64,000 bases of DNA from Chaenocephalus aceratus (GCA_023974075.1 CM043798.1:4721397-4785396), one strand, 5' to 3'; numbered from the stretch's first letter, positions 23,234 through 59,043 are shown. Notes: generated by a model from the sequence alone, not told the origin. A program made the numbers and translations.

Positions 23234-23638
23234 ACTCAACCCTGTTACCGAAACCTTTTTAGATTGGCAGAGGAAATGAAAAAACTGTAAGTCAAATGAC
23301 ACACAGGAAGTGACATCAGCAAGCCATGTGCTAGTGCCATGGGTAGACCAAAGGTAAGTCCTCTCTTTTATTTTTCACATTTTTACAATCTTTTCGGTCT
23401 TAAAAGAGTGTGGCACTCTGACCCACTCAACCCTGTTACTCATATTATCAGAATAAAGCATATTCATTTCAAAGTTATCTTTCTTTCATTAAATATCCAA
23501 GTGTTTCCTTGTCTTGAAAGTAGCATTACATGGCATGCTACATCTAGCAATAATTCCTGAGGTTAAAGCTAACATTAGCATTGATTTTCAACCCTCTTAC
23601 TTTCAACCCTGTTACTTTAATTACAGTAACAGGGTTGC
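23234..23638. repeat. Subterminal CAACCCTGTTAC repeats, left end
   Basis: Copies of TCAACCCTGTTAC lie at 23234-23248, 23425-23440, 23587-23600 (one mismatch) and 23602-23616, and a reverse copy (GTAACAGGGTTG) at 23625-23638. The last two form an inverted pair 8 bp apart. Their confinement to the transposon flanks suggests transposase-binding sites. Confidence 0.75.
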
Positions 23639-25560
23639 ATTTCCTTCTGTTCACTCTATAGTCTACTGTAACATTACATGTGTTATATATATTTTAGCAT
23701 GTTTGAAATGTATTACTGTATTTTCACAGGCTATAAATTAACTTTTTATGTATTGCCACTGGATAGCCTAGGGTTAGGGTTAGGGTTAGTTAACCCTAGC
23801 CTAACCATAACCCTAACCCTAGGGTTACCTAACCCTAACCCAACCTAACCCTAACCCCAACTACTAACCATTTAGTAGTTGGAATTATTAACTCAAAATT
23901 AACTTAAATGTGTTTAAATCTTGGTTAGATCAAGAGGTTCATAGCATTTTTTTAAATTGATTTCTACAGAGTTCTAGCACACCATTGAGTGCTGCTGAAA
24001 AGCAAAGGCGCTATCGTGCCAGGCGTGATGCTAATGATCAGCAGAGACAGGAGTACTTAGGAAAAGAGAGAAAGAAGTGGAGGAAAGATGTAGAGACAGG
24101 AAAGAAGAAAAGGCAAAAAGACAGAAGTAAGAGAGAGCAGCGTGCCCAGCGAAAGAAATGGAGAGAGCAGAGGAGTAATGCCATGGAAAAGGTACTTGAG
24201 GGAATTAACACCCCCCCCCAGTCAGCCCTGATCCTCCAGTCGACCCTCAACCTGGGACCTTAAGGTTAGGATATTTATAAGTTGAGGTTATTGAGGAATG
24301 CAAGTTTTACTGTGAAAAGGTCCATGCAGGTGAAATGGTCAAGTGACAATACACGTATGTTTATGTATTATGTTTCTTTTAGGCAACGTGATCTTGGAAG
24401 AAGGAATAGGAAGGCTACCAAAGCAAAAATAAACAGAGAATTTCAGGAACTACAGGACAAGTTGAGAAAAGCCGAACAGAAGGCAGATAAATACAAGAAA
24501 CGCCTCCAAAGACTGAAAAATGACCATCTCCAAGATCCAAAGTCAAGTTAATTCCGAATATTTCGGGCGCATCACTAAGGAGAACCTTGTTGTTCCATAC
24601 AGCAGTAGCTGAGGAAGTGTGTATCAAGTACACACATTCAAGAAGAGAGAGTGACAGACAAGTCATTGCAGGAATTGTCACCAACAAAATCTTAAAGAAA
24701 TACAGGCTGCAGAGATTGGCGCAGCAAGTTTTTGGTTTTTCAAGAAGGAGGTGGACGAAACTGGCAAATGAAAATGTCTGCTTGTACCAACGGAAAAAAC
24801 ACAAGGGGAAAGCTGCCATGCTGAGATCAACAGTGAGGTTGTTCTTTTCACGTGACGATGTCAGCAGGATCACAACTGGAAGAAAAACAAACAGTGACAA
24901 AAGAAAAAAAGAAAATGCAAAAAAGATTGCTTACGGATTCAATGAAGAACCTCCATTTGAAGTTCCTGGCTGAGCACTTCAACCACCGTCTGTCATACTC
25001 TCTGTTCTGCACACTTCGCCCCTACTGGATTGTGCATCCAACATTAGCGGATCGTGAAACTTGCATGTGTAAACAACATGAAAATCTAGGCTTCATTGCC
25101 AAAAAGCTTCATCAGATGCACATACTTGATACATCTAATCTGGAGAGCCTTACAGAAGTCATCACATGTGACACTACAGACAAGCATTGCATGTATGGGG
25201 AGTGTGAAAAATGAACTTACAAGCCACTACCGAGCAACTGATCGTGTCTCCTCCATTCAGTGGGCCACTGTGGACAAAGACCATAAAGATAATCCTGGAG
25301 TATCCTCTAAAATAACTCACAAAAGAATTTGAATGCTCCCAAGAAGAGCTGGTTGAAAAATGTGCCATTCTTCTTCAGAATTTCAGGCGCCATCTCTTCA
25401 ATCTCAGGCAGCAATATGCTTTCTTACGGGCCCTGAAGCTGAACCTCCATGTAAATGATTGTGTAGTCCATGTTGACTTCTCTGAGAACTACGGCTTCAA
25501 ATACAGCTCTGAAGTGCAAGCTGTCCATTTTGGTGCAAATACATTTGCAAATGTAAAACG
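23339..25560 (+). pseudogene. Transposon protein, N-terminal and central part, broken
   Basis: A first exon MGRPK ends at donor |gtaagt near 23354. After acceptor tttctacag (to about 23970) the frame reads SSSTPLSAAEKQRRYRARRD and continues very basic and coiled-coil-like to PPQSAL near 24230. Later pieces are RKATKAKINREFQEL..., then VAEEVCIKYTHSRRESDRQV..YRLQRLAQQVFGFSRRRW, then FLAEHFNHRLSYSLF..RPYWIV and DFSENYGFKYSSEVQAVHFG. At least three frameshifts (near 24915, 25210 and 25320) break it. After HFG a foldback insertion interrupts it. I do not know the catalytic residues of this family. Confidence 0.6.
23765..23865. repeat. Interstitial telomere-like repeat, both orientations
   Basis: GGTTAGGGTTAGGGTTAG is followed at once by CCCTAACCCT-type units on the same strand, so TTAGGG arrays meet head to head with several degenerate copies. 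It lies in an intron-like part of the 6.5-kb transposon. It could be a repaired break or an old simple repeat. Confidence 0.85.
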
Positions 25561-25736
25561 GATCTGCAAATACGCTAAATATTTTCACAAATAAAAAAAA
25601 GATCTGTGAATATCTCTTTAACATTTACAACTTTCGATCAGGCAATTGTGAATCCATTTTGTATTTGACGACCAAAAATGCGCTTGCGGATCTCAAATCT
25701 CTGCTCGTGGATCTCACATTTCTGCTTGTGGATCGT

Positions 25737-25944
25737 CTTTTTACACACACGGAATTTTGAGACATATTTTCCGCCGGTCTCGGCTAAAATCTACTCGTGT
25801 CACTCTGTTATTTTCGGAAACCACGTGATGGCCTGCTGATGACGACATTTCCGCATGATTTCAAAGTAAGAGCATGATGGTTTGTTTAATGCTCTGTTTT
25901 TGTATTATAATGAACAGCGGAACGTTAGATGCATTCTTTATCGC

Positions 25945-25995
<51 letters not shown>

Positions 25996-26294
25996 GTTAT
26001 CGTGATACAGTTAGTTTGTGTTAGTTTATTGGATCAATAGGCTATAGCATATATCGAGCACTTTCGTTGATGTTGAAATACAGGCTATACGCCACTTTCG
26101 GGTCCCGGGGGGAGCAGCTGGCAGCGAAGCAGCCCAGATAAAACTCTTTCTTCATTGTTTATTGTGTATTCAGTCAAGCGGGAAATGTCGTCATCAGCAG
26201 GCCATCACGTGGTTTCCGAAAATAACCGAGTGACACGAGTAGATTTTAGAAGAGACCGGCGGAAAATTTGTCTCAAAATTCCGTGTGTGTAAAA
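25737..26294. repeat. Inner long inverted repeat with (CAT)n loop
   Basis: The left arm has CACGGAATTTTGAGAC, CACTCTGTTATTTTCGGAAA and CCACGTGATGGCCTGCTGAT. The right arm mirrors them (ATCAGCAGGCCATCACGTGG ... GTCTCAAAATTCCGTG). The loop contains a (CAT)n microsatellite at about 25943-25995. Arms are about 110 bp. Confidence 0.85.
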
Positions 26295-27510
26295 CATAGA
26301 CTGTAAATGGACGTAGTGTCCGTGACGTCACCCATAGGATTCTGCAGAGTTGCCGTGAAGCCCTTAGTAGGCGGAGTCGGCCACTAACGGCTCGACTGTG
26401 ACGTCAGAGTCTAATCCCGCCTGCTCCAAATAAGGGCAAAGAGGCGGAGCCGAGGCGGGACCTGCTGCCTCCGAACTGGAAGTAAACAGAGCTAGCTCAG
26501 GCTAAGAAGCTAAGCTAACATGAAATACATGCATACCAAGTTACTGCTAACAGTGTAGTTCTCCTATATAAACGTTACATTCATAATCAAATGAGACAAT
26601 ATGCAAGAGAATTAGCTATATTTTGTTATTCTTAATGCTTGTCATTCACACGTTGAGAAAAGACAGACTCCACCGCCCGGACCTAACGGAGCCGCAGTGG
26701 GCTAGCTCCGGGACACCGGCTGGAGCTAGCCCCCTGCGGCTCTGTTAGCTCCATAATTATCCACCATAGGGATAATTGGGTCCCCTATTAACATTTGCTC
26801 CCGTATAGCATTATGGGCGTCATAGCCATAGACTATACAAGTCTTACCCAAGGCTGAATCATAAACTAAAATGTATATGTATGCATAAAGGGTTACGTCC
26901 TTAGCTGGCTAATAAGTAACAAGCTAAGCTACCAAACACACAAACACCTGCGAACGGGGTTAACATGTATAATATTATCATTTTAGACTTCTTGGAAGTT
27001 CTGTTAGTACATGCAAGCGCACAGCACGACATTTTAATTGTCTGGTATTTGTAACAATATTCCCTAAAAGGCACAATCACCACGAACACGGCTAAAGCTA
27101 AAGGGTCAAGTACAGTACTATGACTAACTAACGTTGTAGCCTCTATGGTTGTAGCCTAGCAGAGTGGACAAGTTGCTGTGAGCTGACAGTGAGGCATGTA
27201 CGTGTCCATCAACGTGACCACGCCCCAATTTATGCAAACACTTTAAGACCTAATATAAATAAAATGGTCGTGTTAGAAAACAATTCACTCACAGATTCAT
27301 AATCATGAAGGTGGAATCTAACTATATCGATAATAATATTTATTGTATCCATGGGTAGAAACATGTTTTTTTCTGCTGTAAAGTTGGGCATTTTAACATG
27401 GGGGTCTATGGAAATTGCTCCTTTCTGCAGCCAGTCCCTAGAGGCCCATGTATGAACTGCAGCGTGTGGCACTTCCGTATTGGCTTCCCGGCTGTTCCCC
27501 AGAGTTTGCC
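26295..27510. repeat. Dispersed 1.2-kb repeat with THAP-like start (copy 1)
   Basis: It runs from CATAGACTGTAAATGGACGT to CCCCAGAGTTTGCC and is shared with 50888-52001. On the minus strand at 27089-26901 an ORF contains MSCCALACTNRTSKKSKM, which resembles the first zinc-ligand part of a THAP domain (CxxxC then N-R). The later THAP ligands are missing. Such domains occur in P-element- and Kolobok-type transposases, so this may be a non-autonomous derivative. Confidence 0.7.
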
Positions 27511-27839
27511 TTGGTGTAAAAAGACGATCCACAAGCAGAAATGTGAGATCCACGAGCAAAGATTTGAGATCCGCAAGTGCATTTTTGGTCGACAAATACA
27601 AAATGGATTCACAAATGCCTGATCGAAAGTTGTAAATGTTAAAGAGATATTCACAGATCTTTTTTTTAATTGTAAAATATTTAGCCTATTTGCAGATCCG
27701 TTTTACACTTGCACATTTATTTGTGAGTTTGCAAATCTTTTAAATGCATTTGTGGATGGTGTTTTACATTTACATATCACATATGAATCACACAAACGAC
27801 ATGAATCACACAAACGACCTATTTTGGGTTCAAAACGGC

Positions 27840-28200
27840 GAATTTCGCCGAAAGGTGACAAGTTTGCATCCCTGCACATAACACCAGAAGTGGTGCAGTG
27901 GCACAGCCCAGAGGTTGTGGGGAAATGGTGTGCCCTGGTGTACGACCACATTATCTACCCAGGGATCATCCAAGAGGTTAATGAGACCCACTGCCAGGTA
28001 AAATGTATGCGCAAAGTGGGGTCAAACCGTTTTTTTCTGGCCGTCCAAGGAAGATCTTCATTAGTAGCCCTTACACTAGGATGTGCTGACCCTTATTCCT
28101 CCACCAGAGAACGTCACATCACGCCACATGGCCATTGCAAGGGAGGTATGGGATACTCTGGCCAGCCACGAAAAGTGAAAATGTGTACTCCAGTATAGGA
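27840..28200 (+). pseudogene. Transposon protein C-terminal fragment
   Basis: This frame resumes after the foldback insertion with LHITPEVVQWHSPEVVGKW, CALVYDHIIYPGIIQEV and ETHCQVKCMRKVG, a small Tudor/SH3-like region seen at the C-terminus of similar fish transposon proteins. The segment between the DFSENY motif and here seems short for the family, so central catalytic sequence was probably lost. Confidence 0.55.
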
Positions 28201-28315
28201 CCCATCAAATTCTTGATTAGTTCATGTTTAGTTTAAAAGATTGGTCAGTTCCGGACTCTTTTTTTTTTGACAAGTGGACAAAAAATGTTTTTATTCCAAT
28301 GCTGTGATTAGAGAA

Positions 28316-28380
28316 TGTATTTTTACTTATTGCAGGTCATTCTGGATAAAAGCATCAGCTAAATTAAATGAAATAATATA
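28316..28380 (+). repeat. L2-type 3' tail fragment
   Basis: CATTCTGGATAAAAGCATCA and GCTAAAT followed by an A/T simple run is the common fish L2/SINE tail. It is the same consensus, in the opposite strand, as the tail of the L2 fragment at 6900-6945. Confidence 0.55.
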
Positions 28381-28815
28381 ATAATATCTTAAGAAGCAAC
28401 AATGTTATTGTAAGCTAATGTTAATTATCTGTTTACACTAGAAAATGTAACATTAATCAGTAAAACTGCATCAATTAAACGTCTAAAGAATTGAAATGAC
28501 ACATTTTAGCCCTGAACATTAATAAATTAATCAATGTTACATAGTAAATCTGTTTCCAGGCAACATGAGTGAGAACAATCTCATCTGTTTAAAACTTGGC
28601 AAACAGCCCGTTTATACATTTGCCACTGAATATTTTATATGAAATATGAAGTTTGTTGTTGTGTTGACATGTTTGATGTGTATCATTGATACTCATCCTG
28701 TTCATCTTTTATTAAAAAAATATCTACAAAATATGATCAAACAACGTTTCTGTGATCCTGAGTATTTATTTGTCACATTTATGTCATGATATATAAATCA
28801 AAAGCAATGTAGCCA

Positions 28816-29115
28816 TTCAACCCTGTTACTCTCATTTCAACCCTGTTACTATATGATTTTCTATTAAAATAACCTTAAATTATTTTCTCAGCTCCCAAGG
28901 GTTACAATTATTGTCCTTTTAATAGTTTGAGTAATTGTATATATAATGTATTTGAGAAAATATTTTTTAATTAAATACAGAAATGTGTAAAAAGAAACGT
29001 GTGTGAAAAGTTGGGCAAGACAGATTAAAAAAGCTACTTATAGAAAAGGATTTTATTTAACAATATTTAGAAATGTACTCATTTCAGTTTAATGAGTATT
29101 GGTAACAGGGTTGAA
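28816..29115. repeat. Subterminal CAACCCTGTTAC repeats, right end
   Basis: Direct copies of TTCAACCCTGTTACT lie at 28816-28830 and 28836-28850, and a reverse copy GTAACAGGGTTGAA at 29102-29115. They mirror the cluster at the other end of the 6.5-kb transposon. Confidence 0.75.
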
Positions 29116-29409
29116 CAAAGCATGGCACACAACCAATAAAACATCTAATAAAAACTATACCTAACCTTTGATGCCTGAGCTGGGCCAATCACTTTTTCTG
29201 ATGGTTTAATACCTGTTTTTCTCAATTTACATAACAAAAATATATAAAATAAAAGGTTCATTTTTCAAAAGTGTCGATGTCTAAATTGTCCTCCAATTCT
29301 GGAATGACCCATATATTATATATGTATATAGTCCTAAAGTCACAACCGGCCCTTTGAGTGCAACCATAATTCTGATGTGGCCCGCGAACATTTAGTTTGA
29401 CACCCCTTG

Positions 29410-31504
29410 TTTAGGTGTTCCTTTCGCGGGAATCACCAACGTGTGACTTCAAATGAAGAATAGAAACCGAACGATGGAATAGTCGCCTGAAGTACAGACC
29501 TGTAGCCTCATACACTGCATTTAACAAGGGGGAAATACTTTACTTATATCATTTCGGATGTATTACATTCTCTTAGTAACACAGTAACACACACCGTAAA
29601 CTCGGAATTGTTTCTGATATGATAAGGAAATGTTTTGATGACGCTTGGAAGATTAACCTTGATTCAACCGTAGGGGAGTTTTTAAGGCTACTGCTTTTAA
29701 AGGGGGCTATTCGAAAGAGACGTAACTTTTACAATGAAGCAATTGTATATATGCCATGAATTAAGACTTCATATGTGTTGTTTGGGTTTTGACTGTAGCT
29801 AGCGTCTTCAATAACAAAAGTAAGCATGAATAAGTTCACCCCTAAATAAACTAGTGGTTCGTTCCGCTGAGAGGGGAGAGAGGTTCCTGTATCTTCTTCT
29901 CTGGAATTACCGTGACGCTCCGATGTTTGTGTGCTCTGTGGCAAAGAACAGAGGGGTCCACACAAAAGGAATAGCTACCCGCAACTACACCTAAATAAAG
30001 GTGAGTTTCACAAAAGTTCTGCCCTAAATACTGCTGGCACCTTCATTTTATTAGATAACTCGCTGTTTAACAATGCAAAAATAACGGTCACGAATCAGCC
30101 AGAGCCAGTAACGTTACTCCAGTGTGCTGCTAGCTTCACTTGTTGTTAGCAAGCATTTGTTTTTAACGGTATAAACAGACACTCGGGTCACTGTCACTGC
30201 TTTCAGCCGAACTATCATTCAATATATATGACATTTATAATGCCTAAAGATGAACTAATACATTATGGCGAAGGTTAACTTCTATGTAAATCCAACACTG
30301 TGAAAAGTTCAAAAGAGCCCTTTATTACTGAGACTGGCTGTTCTACAACACGGTTCAGTTTGCTAGCTTGGTCTGGGCAGAATTATGGCATATCAATTTA
30401 GATTTCTATGATTTGGTGTACTGAAAGGCTGTATACAGTCGCTGATAATATCACTCCCAGTACAATTAAAAACTAAAATGCTGTTGTTTTGCTTAGCTGG
30501 CTCACACTTACAGGGGTTTGGTGTTATTAAGACAGCATGCAGCAGAGCTGTCGATATGCCTCAGAACGGTTAGAACCTGCGACCTGTAGCATCTGTCATT
30601 GTGTTATTCTGTGGTATGCTGCTTTTCATTTTGTGCCAAAGCTTTGTCCTCGTAGTTGTCACGGTGAAATTCATTTCCCCAAAAGGGATCAGCAACCTTG
30701 AAGAACCTTGTCTTTTAAAATATATTTTCATATAATTGGCAAAGTAAGACCAGTAGCATTTTCAAGGGAAACATTAGAATAGCTAGAGTCAATAGCTTCT
30801 CAAATTCAATTTACAACGGCACAGATGCCACTTTAGAGATTATTTTGATGTGTGTGTACACAGAAGCTGATACTTATCCATATCCATCTTTATTTCCTTC
30901 TGCATTCTGACGGTTCTTTTTTGCCTTGATATTACACAACTAACCAAATGGGGTTTCCTTTCCCACAGGTACTTTTGAATACTGTCTTTGGTTTCAAGTA
31001 TTTTATTCTGAAAACTCAGACTAGAGATGGACAAAGCAGTATTTATTTTACTACTGTTAATTGAAGTTAATAATACCTCTGTATTTGTACTGTGTGGCTG
31101 CCAGTAAACCAAAGTCATCAGAAATACAAGTCTTGAAATGTAATCTCTTTTCCCTAAAGATTACTGTAGTTTAAATGTATGACTGCAATTGATTGGATGG
31201 TTGTCTCTGTCCTTTGAGAGGACACCAATGACAAGGGAGAGACTGTCCTGTTCAATCTGCTGTGTCAGCAATGAGCTTTAACATTTTATCAGCGTGTTTG
31301 CTAATGTATCAATAACATCACTGACTTTAAACATGGTTAAAAGAGATAGCCTCTATCCTGCACCAAATCTAATGTGAACCAAACATCTTCATCCCACCAA
31401 CACTACCCAAATGCATTTTTCATGGGTTTATTTATGCGACCTAATTAGAAAAAAACACTTGGTGGTAAGTGCTCTAATTCACTGCTTGTTTTTTTTCTTT
31501 CCAG
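29410..31504. other. Probable eurl 5' region and first intron
   Basis: A non-coding first exon of eurl is expected upstream of the ATG exon. One candidate ends at 30000, where ctaaataaag|gtgagttt makes a good donor. No TATA box or start site could be fixed. The rest is AT-rich without recognisable genes; a loose TACTTTT-type repeat may lie around 31020-31140. Confidence 0.35.
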
Positions 31505-31511
31505 AAGCACA

Positions 31512-56015
<24,504 letters not shown>

Positions 56016-57473
56016 GGAGGGGGGGGAAGGGTCTGACAAACACTGAAACGCCTTTATGTATAGTGAGTGACTTTAACGACACAGCGTTGTGGCCGTGTGG
56101 TTGCGGTGATGAGCGAGGTGTGCAGTTCAAACAAATACACGGTCTGGTCTGTGAATTGAATTGCACACGTCATGTAGCAAGGATGCATGTAAATCCAGGG
56201 GGGGGGTCAGGATCAGCTTCCTGGCGCTGATAGACGATGAGGTGGACATCCTCCTTAAAAAACGATCTTTTAAGATTTCCCTTAAAACAGACTGAAAACG
56301 TTTTAATTGTACACAACTGAATTGTATCTTGCTAAGCTTGCTGTTAACATTTTTGTATGGTTCTCATCTCTGTGGATACATTTGAAAGTTTGTTCTCATT
56401 ATATCAGATATGGATATTTAAATATGGGTCTTAGCTTTGCCTAATACTCTTCCATATATCAGATGGATCTGTGGGGAACGTGATGAGTTACAGTATTTGA
56501 TAACATGGTGCAGAATACATAGAGCAGATTAGCTGGATGATATGTATCATATTCACAGATGCTGCCAGCAGCATTGCTTGGTACCGGTTCTGAAGTGAAG
56601 CATGGACCACGTTTCAGCCTTTTCTTCCAGCGGCACACTGACAATATAACACATGTTCAACTTGCCTTCGAGCTGCCCTCATTTCACTTGATCATTTATG
56701 AAAACTGTGGTAATCAGATATATTTTTTAGTAAATAAAAAAGTAAAATATTGAAATAATATCAAGTCCAATGTGCTAAAAGGCATGGGCAATTGCAATAG
56801 GACACCGTGAAGCACCTCTGCAGCAAAGCCAAATCAAAAAGTGTGAACGGTAAAAGGCTGTGCTGGCTCTGCAGGCTGGGATTTGAGGGAGACGACTACT
56901 TTGGGAGTGTCCGTGAATAATACTGAATACATTAAACAGCTGATAGCTCAGTTATTATACCTGTGGCTTAAAGTGAAAGGTATTTTGATTTTAATTCAGC
57001 TTTCGCTTTTATAGTATTTTAATTGCTGTTGAGATTGACTTGATATTTAGCTGTGAAGCACAAGCAGCTTGTGTGGCTATACACTGAACGAGGGCTATTG
57101 CAACAAGAGAGGTTCAACTTATAAAAATAAATGTAGCTGCCAAACCAAAGTGTGTATTTGTTCTGTTTCCCATTAGCAGAGGAAGATGTAATACCAAACT
57201 GATTTAAATATGTTTGATTGACTTCTTGCTTCGGTGTTTGTAATAATGAAAGTACACACGGCGTATGTTTTATGATTTATTTCTTTCATTTTTTAATGTT
57301 TCTTTCATGTGCAGTGGTAACGTTGGTTGCTTTCTCAGCTCTATGTGTGAGGGCTGCCTTGATGTCACAGCAATACAAACACAATACTTTGGTCTACTGT
57401 GTCTTTGAACTAAAGGAGACTTTATTAACAATGTGGTTTGTTTATGATTCAGGCACCTATGCAAGAAAAGTCC

Positions 57474-58051
57474 AATAAATCTGAAGCCTTATTGAATATA
57501 AATATCTAAAAGAATATTAGACATCTGAGTTTCCGTCAGAAGAGGTCTCAGAGCTACCTGAGTTAACACATCTTGGGAAATAAACGGTTAAGTTTGGAAA
57601 AACTCAGCATTTTCACCATCTCTTCTGCTCTCTCTTTGTAAGAGATTCAATGTATTTTAACCCTTTTTAGGGTTTACGATTTTAGCACTATTTTTAATTA
57701 AATGATTCAGTGTGCTTGAGCTTTTTTCAGATTAATGGTCCTTAATGCAAAACCTTCAATCTTCAGTTTTGATGTGTTTTTAAATATGAATGCTGTGTCT
57801 TTTTGTATACCGTGTGAACATGCCTATGCTTCTGCTCACCACAAAGCCCAGGCTGTCTGGCTTTGTGTTCCTGGAGATGTGAGCTGTTACACCTCCTGAT
57901 GTTAGGCCTGACTAGGTTTCTTTTCTAAAGTTCAACGAAGCTACATTTGTGTTGTGTGATGAATATTTATTGTGTGTGTTTCTGGACCTTCACATGCTGT
58001 GTTGTTGTGCTTAAGTGACTGTTTGTATTTTTTGTAAAATATTTCAATAAA
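57474..58051 (+). terminator. eurl: eurl polyadenylation signals
   Basis: AATAAA occurs at 57474-57479 and again at 58046-58051 (TTTCAATAAAACTATT). Either would give a 3' UTR of 1.5-2.0 kb, in line with the long 3' UTR of the family. Which is used cannot be told. Confidence 0.55.
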
Positions 58052-58096
58052 ACTATTTTTTACTACTTACTGTGATATGGTGAAATGTTCCTGATG

Positions 58097-58142
<46 letters not shown>
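58097..58142 (+). repeat. (CTG)n trinucleotide repeat, about 15 units
   Basis: A pure CTG/TGC run about 50 bp after the second eurl poly(A) signal. Such runs are length-variable. Confidence 0.93.
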
Positions 58143-58143
<1 letters not shown>

Positions 58144-58499
58144 ATCATGAGATATACATATTATAAAAGAGTGTGCCACTTAATCGCTACGTCTACACAT
58201 GCGCGATTGACACAAATTGGAAACAGAAAAATACAACTAAAAGTGAACAGCAGCAAATTATTCACTTCGTCAAAAATACCTCATTGCGAAAAAGCAGAGC
58301 TCAGAACATTTCAATGTCTTTGTCAAAATATGTAATACTGAAGACGCCCATTCTTCAGTATATTAATGATGGGTTCAAATCATGTTTTTACTGATATTAA
58401 CTGTATAAAGTGAGATACATGAATGCACATCTACCCTCATGCACATATTCTTTGTACGTATTTATACTGAATAGTTTGAACATTTGCTCATCCCCTGCT

Positions 58500-58990
58500 T
58501 ACAGTTTTTTTCAATTGCTTACACACATTTTTGAAAACAGGTCTCATTTGATCAAAACACTAGACACAATTCACAAAACAAAAAATTGAAAAACACCTCA
58601 TATCCTGCAGAATGACTAACTGCACTCAAAACTACAGAAACACTTATCAAAACCATGGCACACGCTGCATTCATATTATCAGATTGTGTTGTCCACCCAA
58701 CTACACACCGTTGTGCTCAATCAGAAGCACCCTCGTCTGTTATGGGCTTAGTGCTATGTAGAATGTAGAATGCTGCACTCCAGAAATATGTGCAGAAAGT
58801 AAAATATTCTGTTGAAACGGAACTAATCATTTTAATTGTCCAGAATTTGTTATATTGTGTATATTTTATATATTATTTTTCTATTTCATGTATGAGGTGT
58901 TTTGCACTTTGGGTGTGTGAGCTTGTGAATTGTGATAAATGTTTTTGAGAAAATGAGCCCTGTTTTCAAAATGTGTTTGGAATTGGAATT
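58500..58990. mobile_element. Short TIR MITE
   Basis: The left part CACACATTTTTGAAAACAGG plus CTCATTTGATCAAAAC is mirrored on the right by GAGAAAATGAGCCCTGTTTT plus CAAAATGTGTTTGGAATTGG; CACAATTCACAA words are also mirrored. About 490 bp, no ORF. Confidence 0.7.
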
Positions 58991-59029
58991 GGAAAATAAA
59001 TCAACGCTCAATTTAAGAGCGTTCCACCA

Positions 59030-59043
59030 CTGCCCCCTGCTGG
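59030..59043 (-). promoter_or_regulatory. Candidate CTCF core motif
   Basis: On the minus strand CCAGCAGGGGGCAG matches every position of the quoted CTCF core CCASYAGRKGGCRS. It lies between eurl and cfap58, just outside a MITE. Binding is not shown. Confidence 0.45.

Larger units (their letters stand above)
25535..27830. mobile_element. Foldback insertion with ~200-bp outer arms
   Basis: The left arm (25535-25742) carries GGCAATTGTGAATCCATTTT, GATCTCAAATCTCTGCTCGT and GTGGATCGTCTTTTT. The right arm (27513-27765) carries the reverse complements in mirror order. It interrupts the transposon protein frame after HFG; the frame resumes near 27858. Between the arms lie a second hairpin and a THAP-fragment repeat. 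Confidence 0.75.
22846..29310 (+). mobile_element. 6.5-kb DNA transposon of unassigned class
   Basis: The terminal inverted repeats are GGGTCATTCCAGAATTGTAG at the left and CCAATTCTGGAATGACCC at the right, flanked by TATAT and ATATA, suggesting a short AT target duplication. It contains a broken multi-exon gene for a basic, coiled-coil-rich protein with a DFSENYGFKYSSE motif, a telomere-like repeat, and a foldback element inserted in the coding region. A CAACCCTGTTAC-type motif is clustered near both ends. I recall the protein family from many uncharacterised fish predictions but cannot name the superfamily. Confidence 0.7.
22540..29409. mobile_element. hAT-like MITE, outer shell of a transposon nest
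   Basis: The left end is CAGGGGAGTCAAACTCAAGG followed by a CCGGCCCGC block. The right end is GGCCCGCGAACATTTAGTTTGACACCCC. The inverted similarity extends about 25 bp further out on each side (ATTCCC...ACACCTAAA against TTTAGGTGTT...GGGAAT). Only about 400 bp belongs to this element; the rest is a later insertion. I could not find a clean 8-bp duplication. Confidence 0.65.

Noticed and set aside
23765..23865. Possible chromosome end
   Set aside because: Telomere-like units are few, face both ways and lie inside a transposon with unique sequence on both sides.
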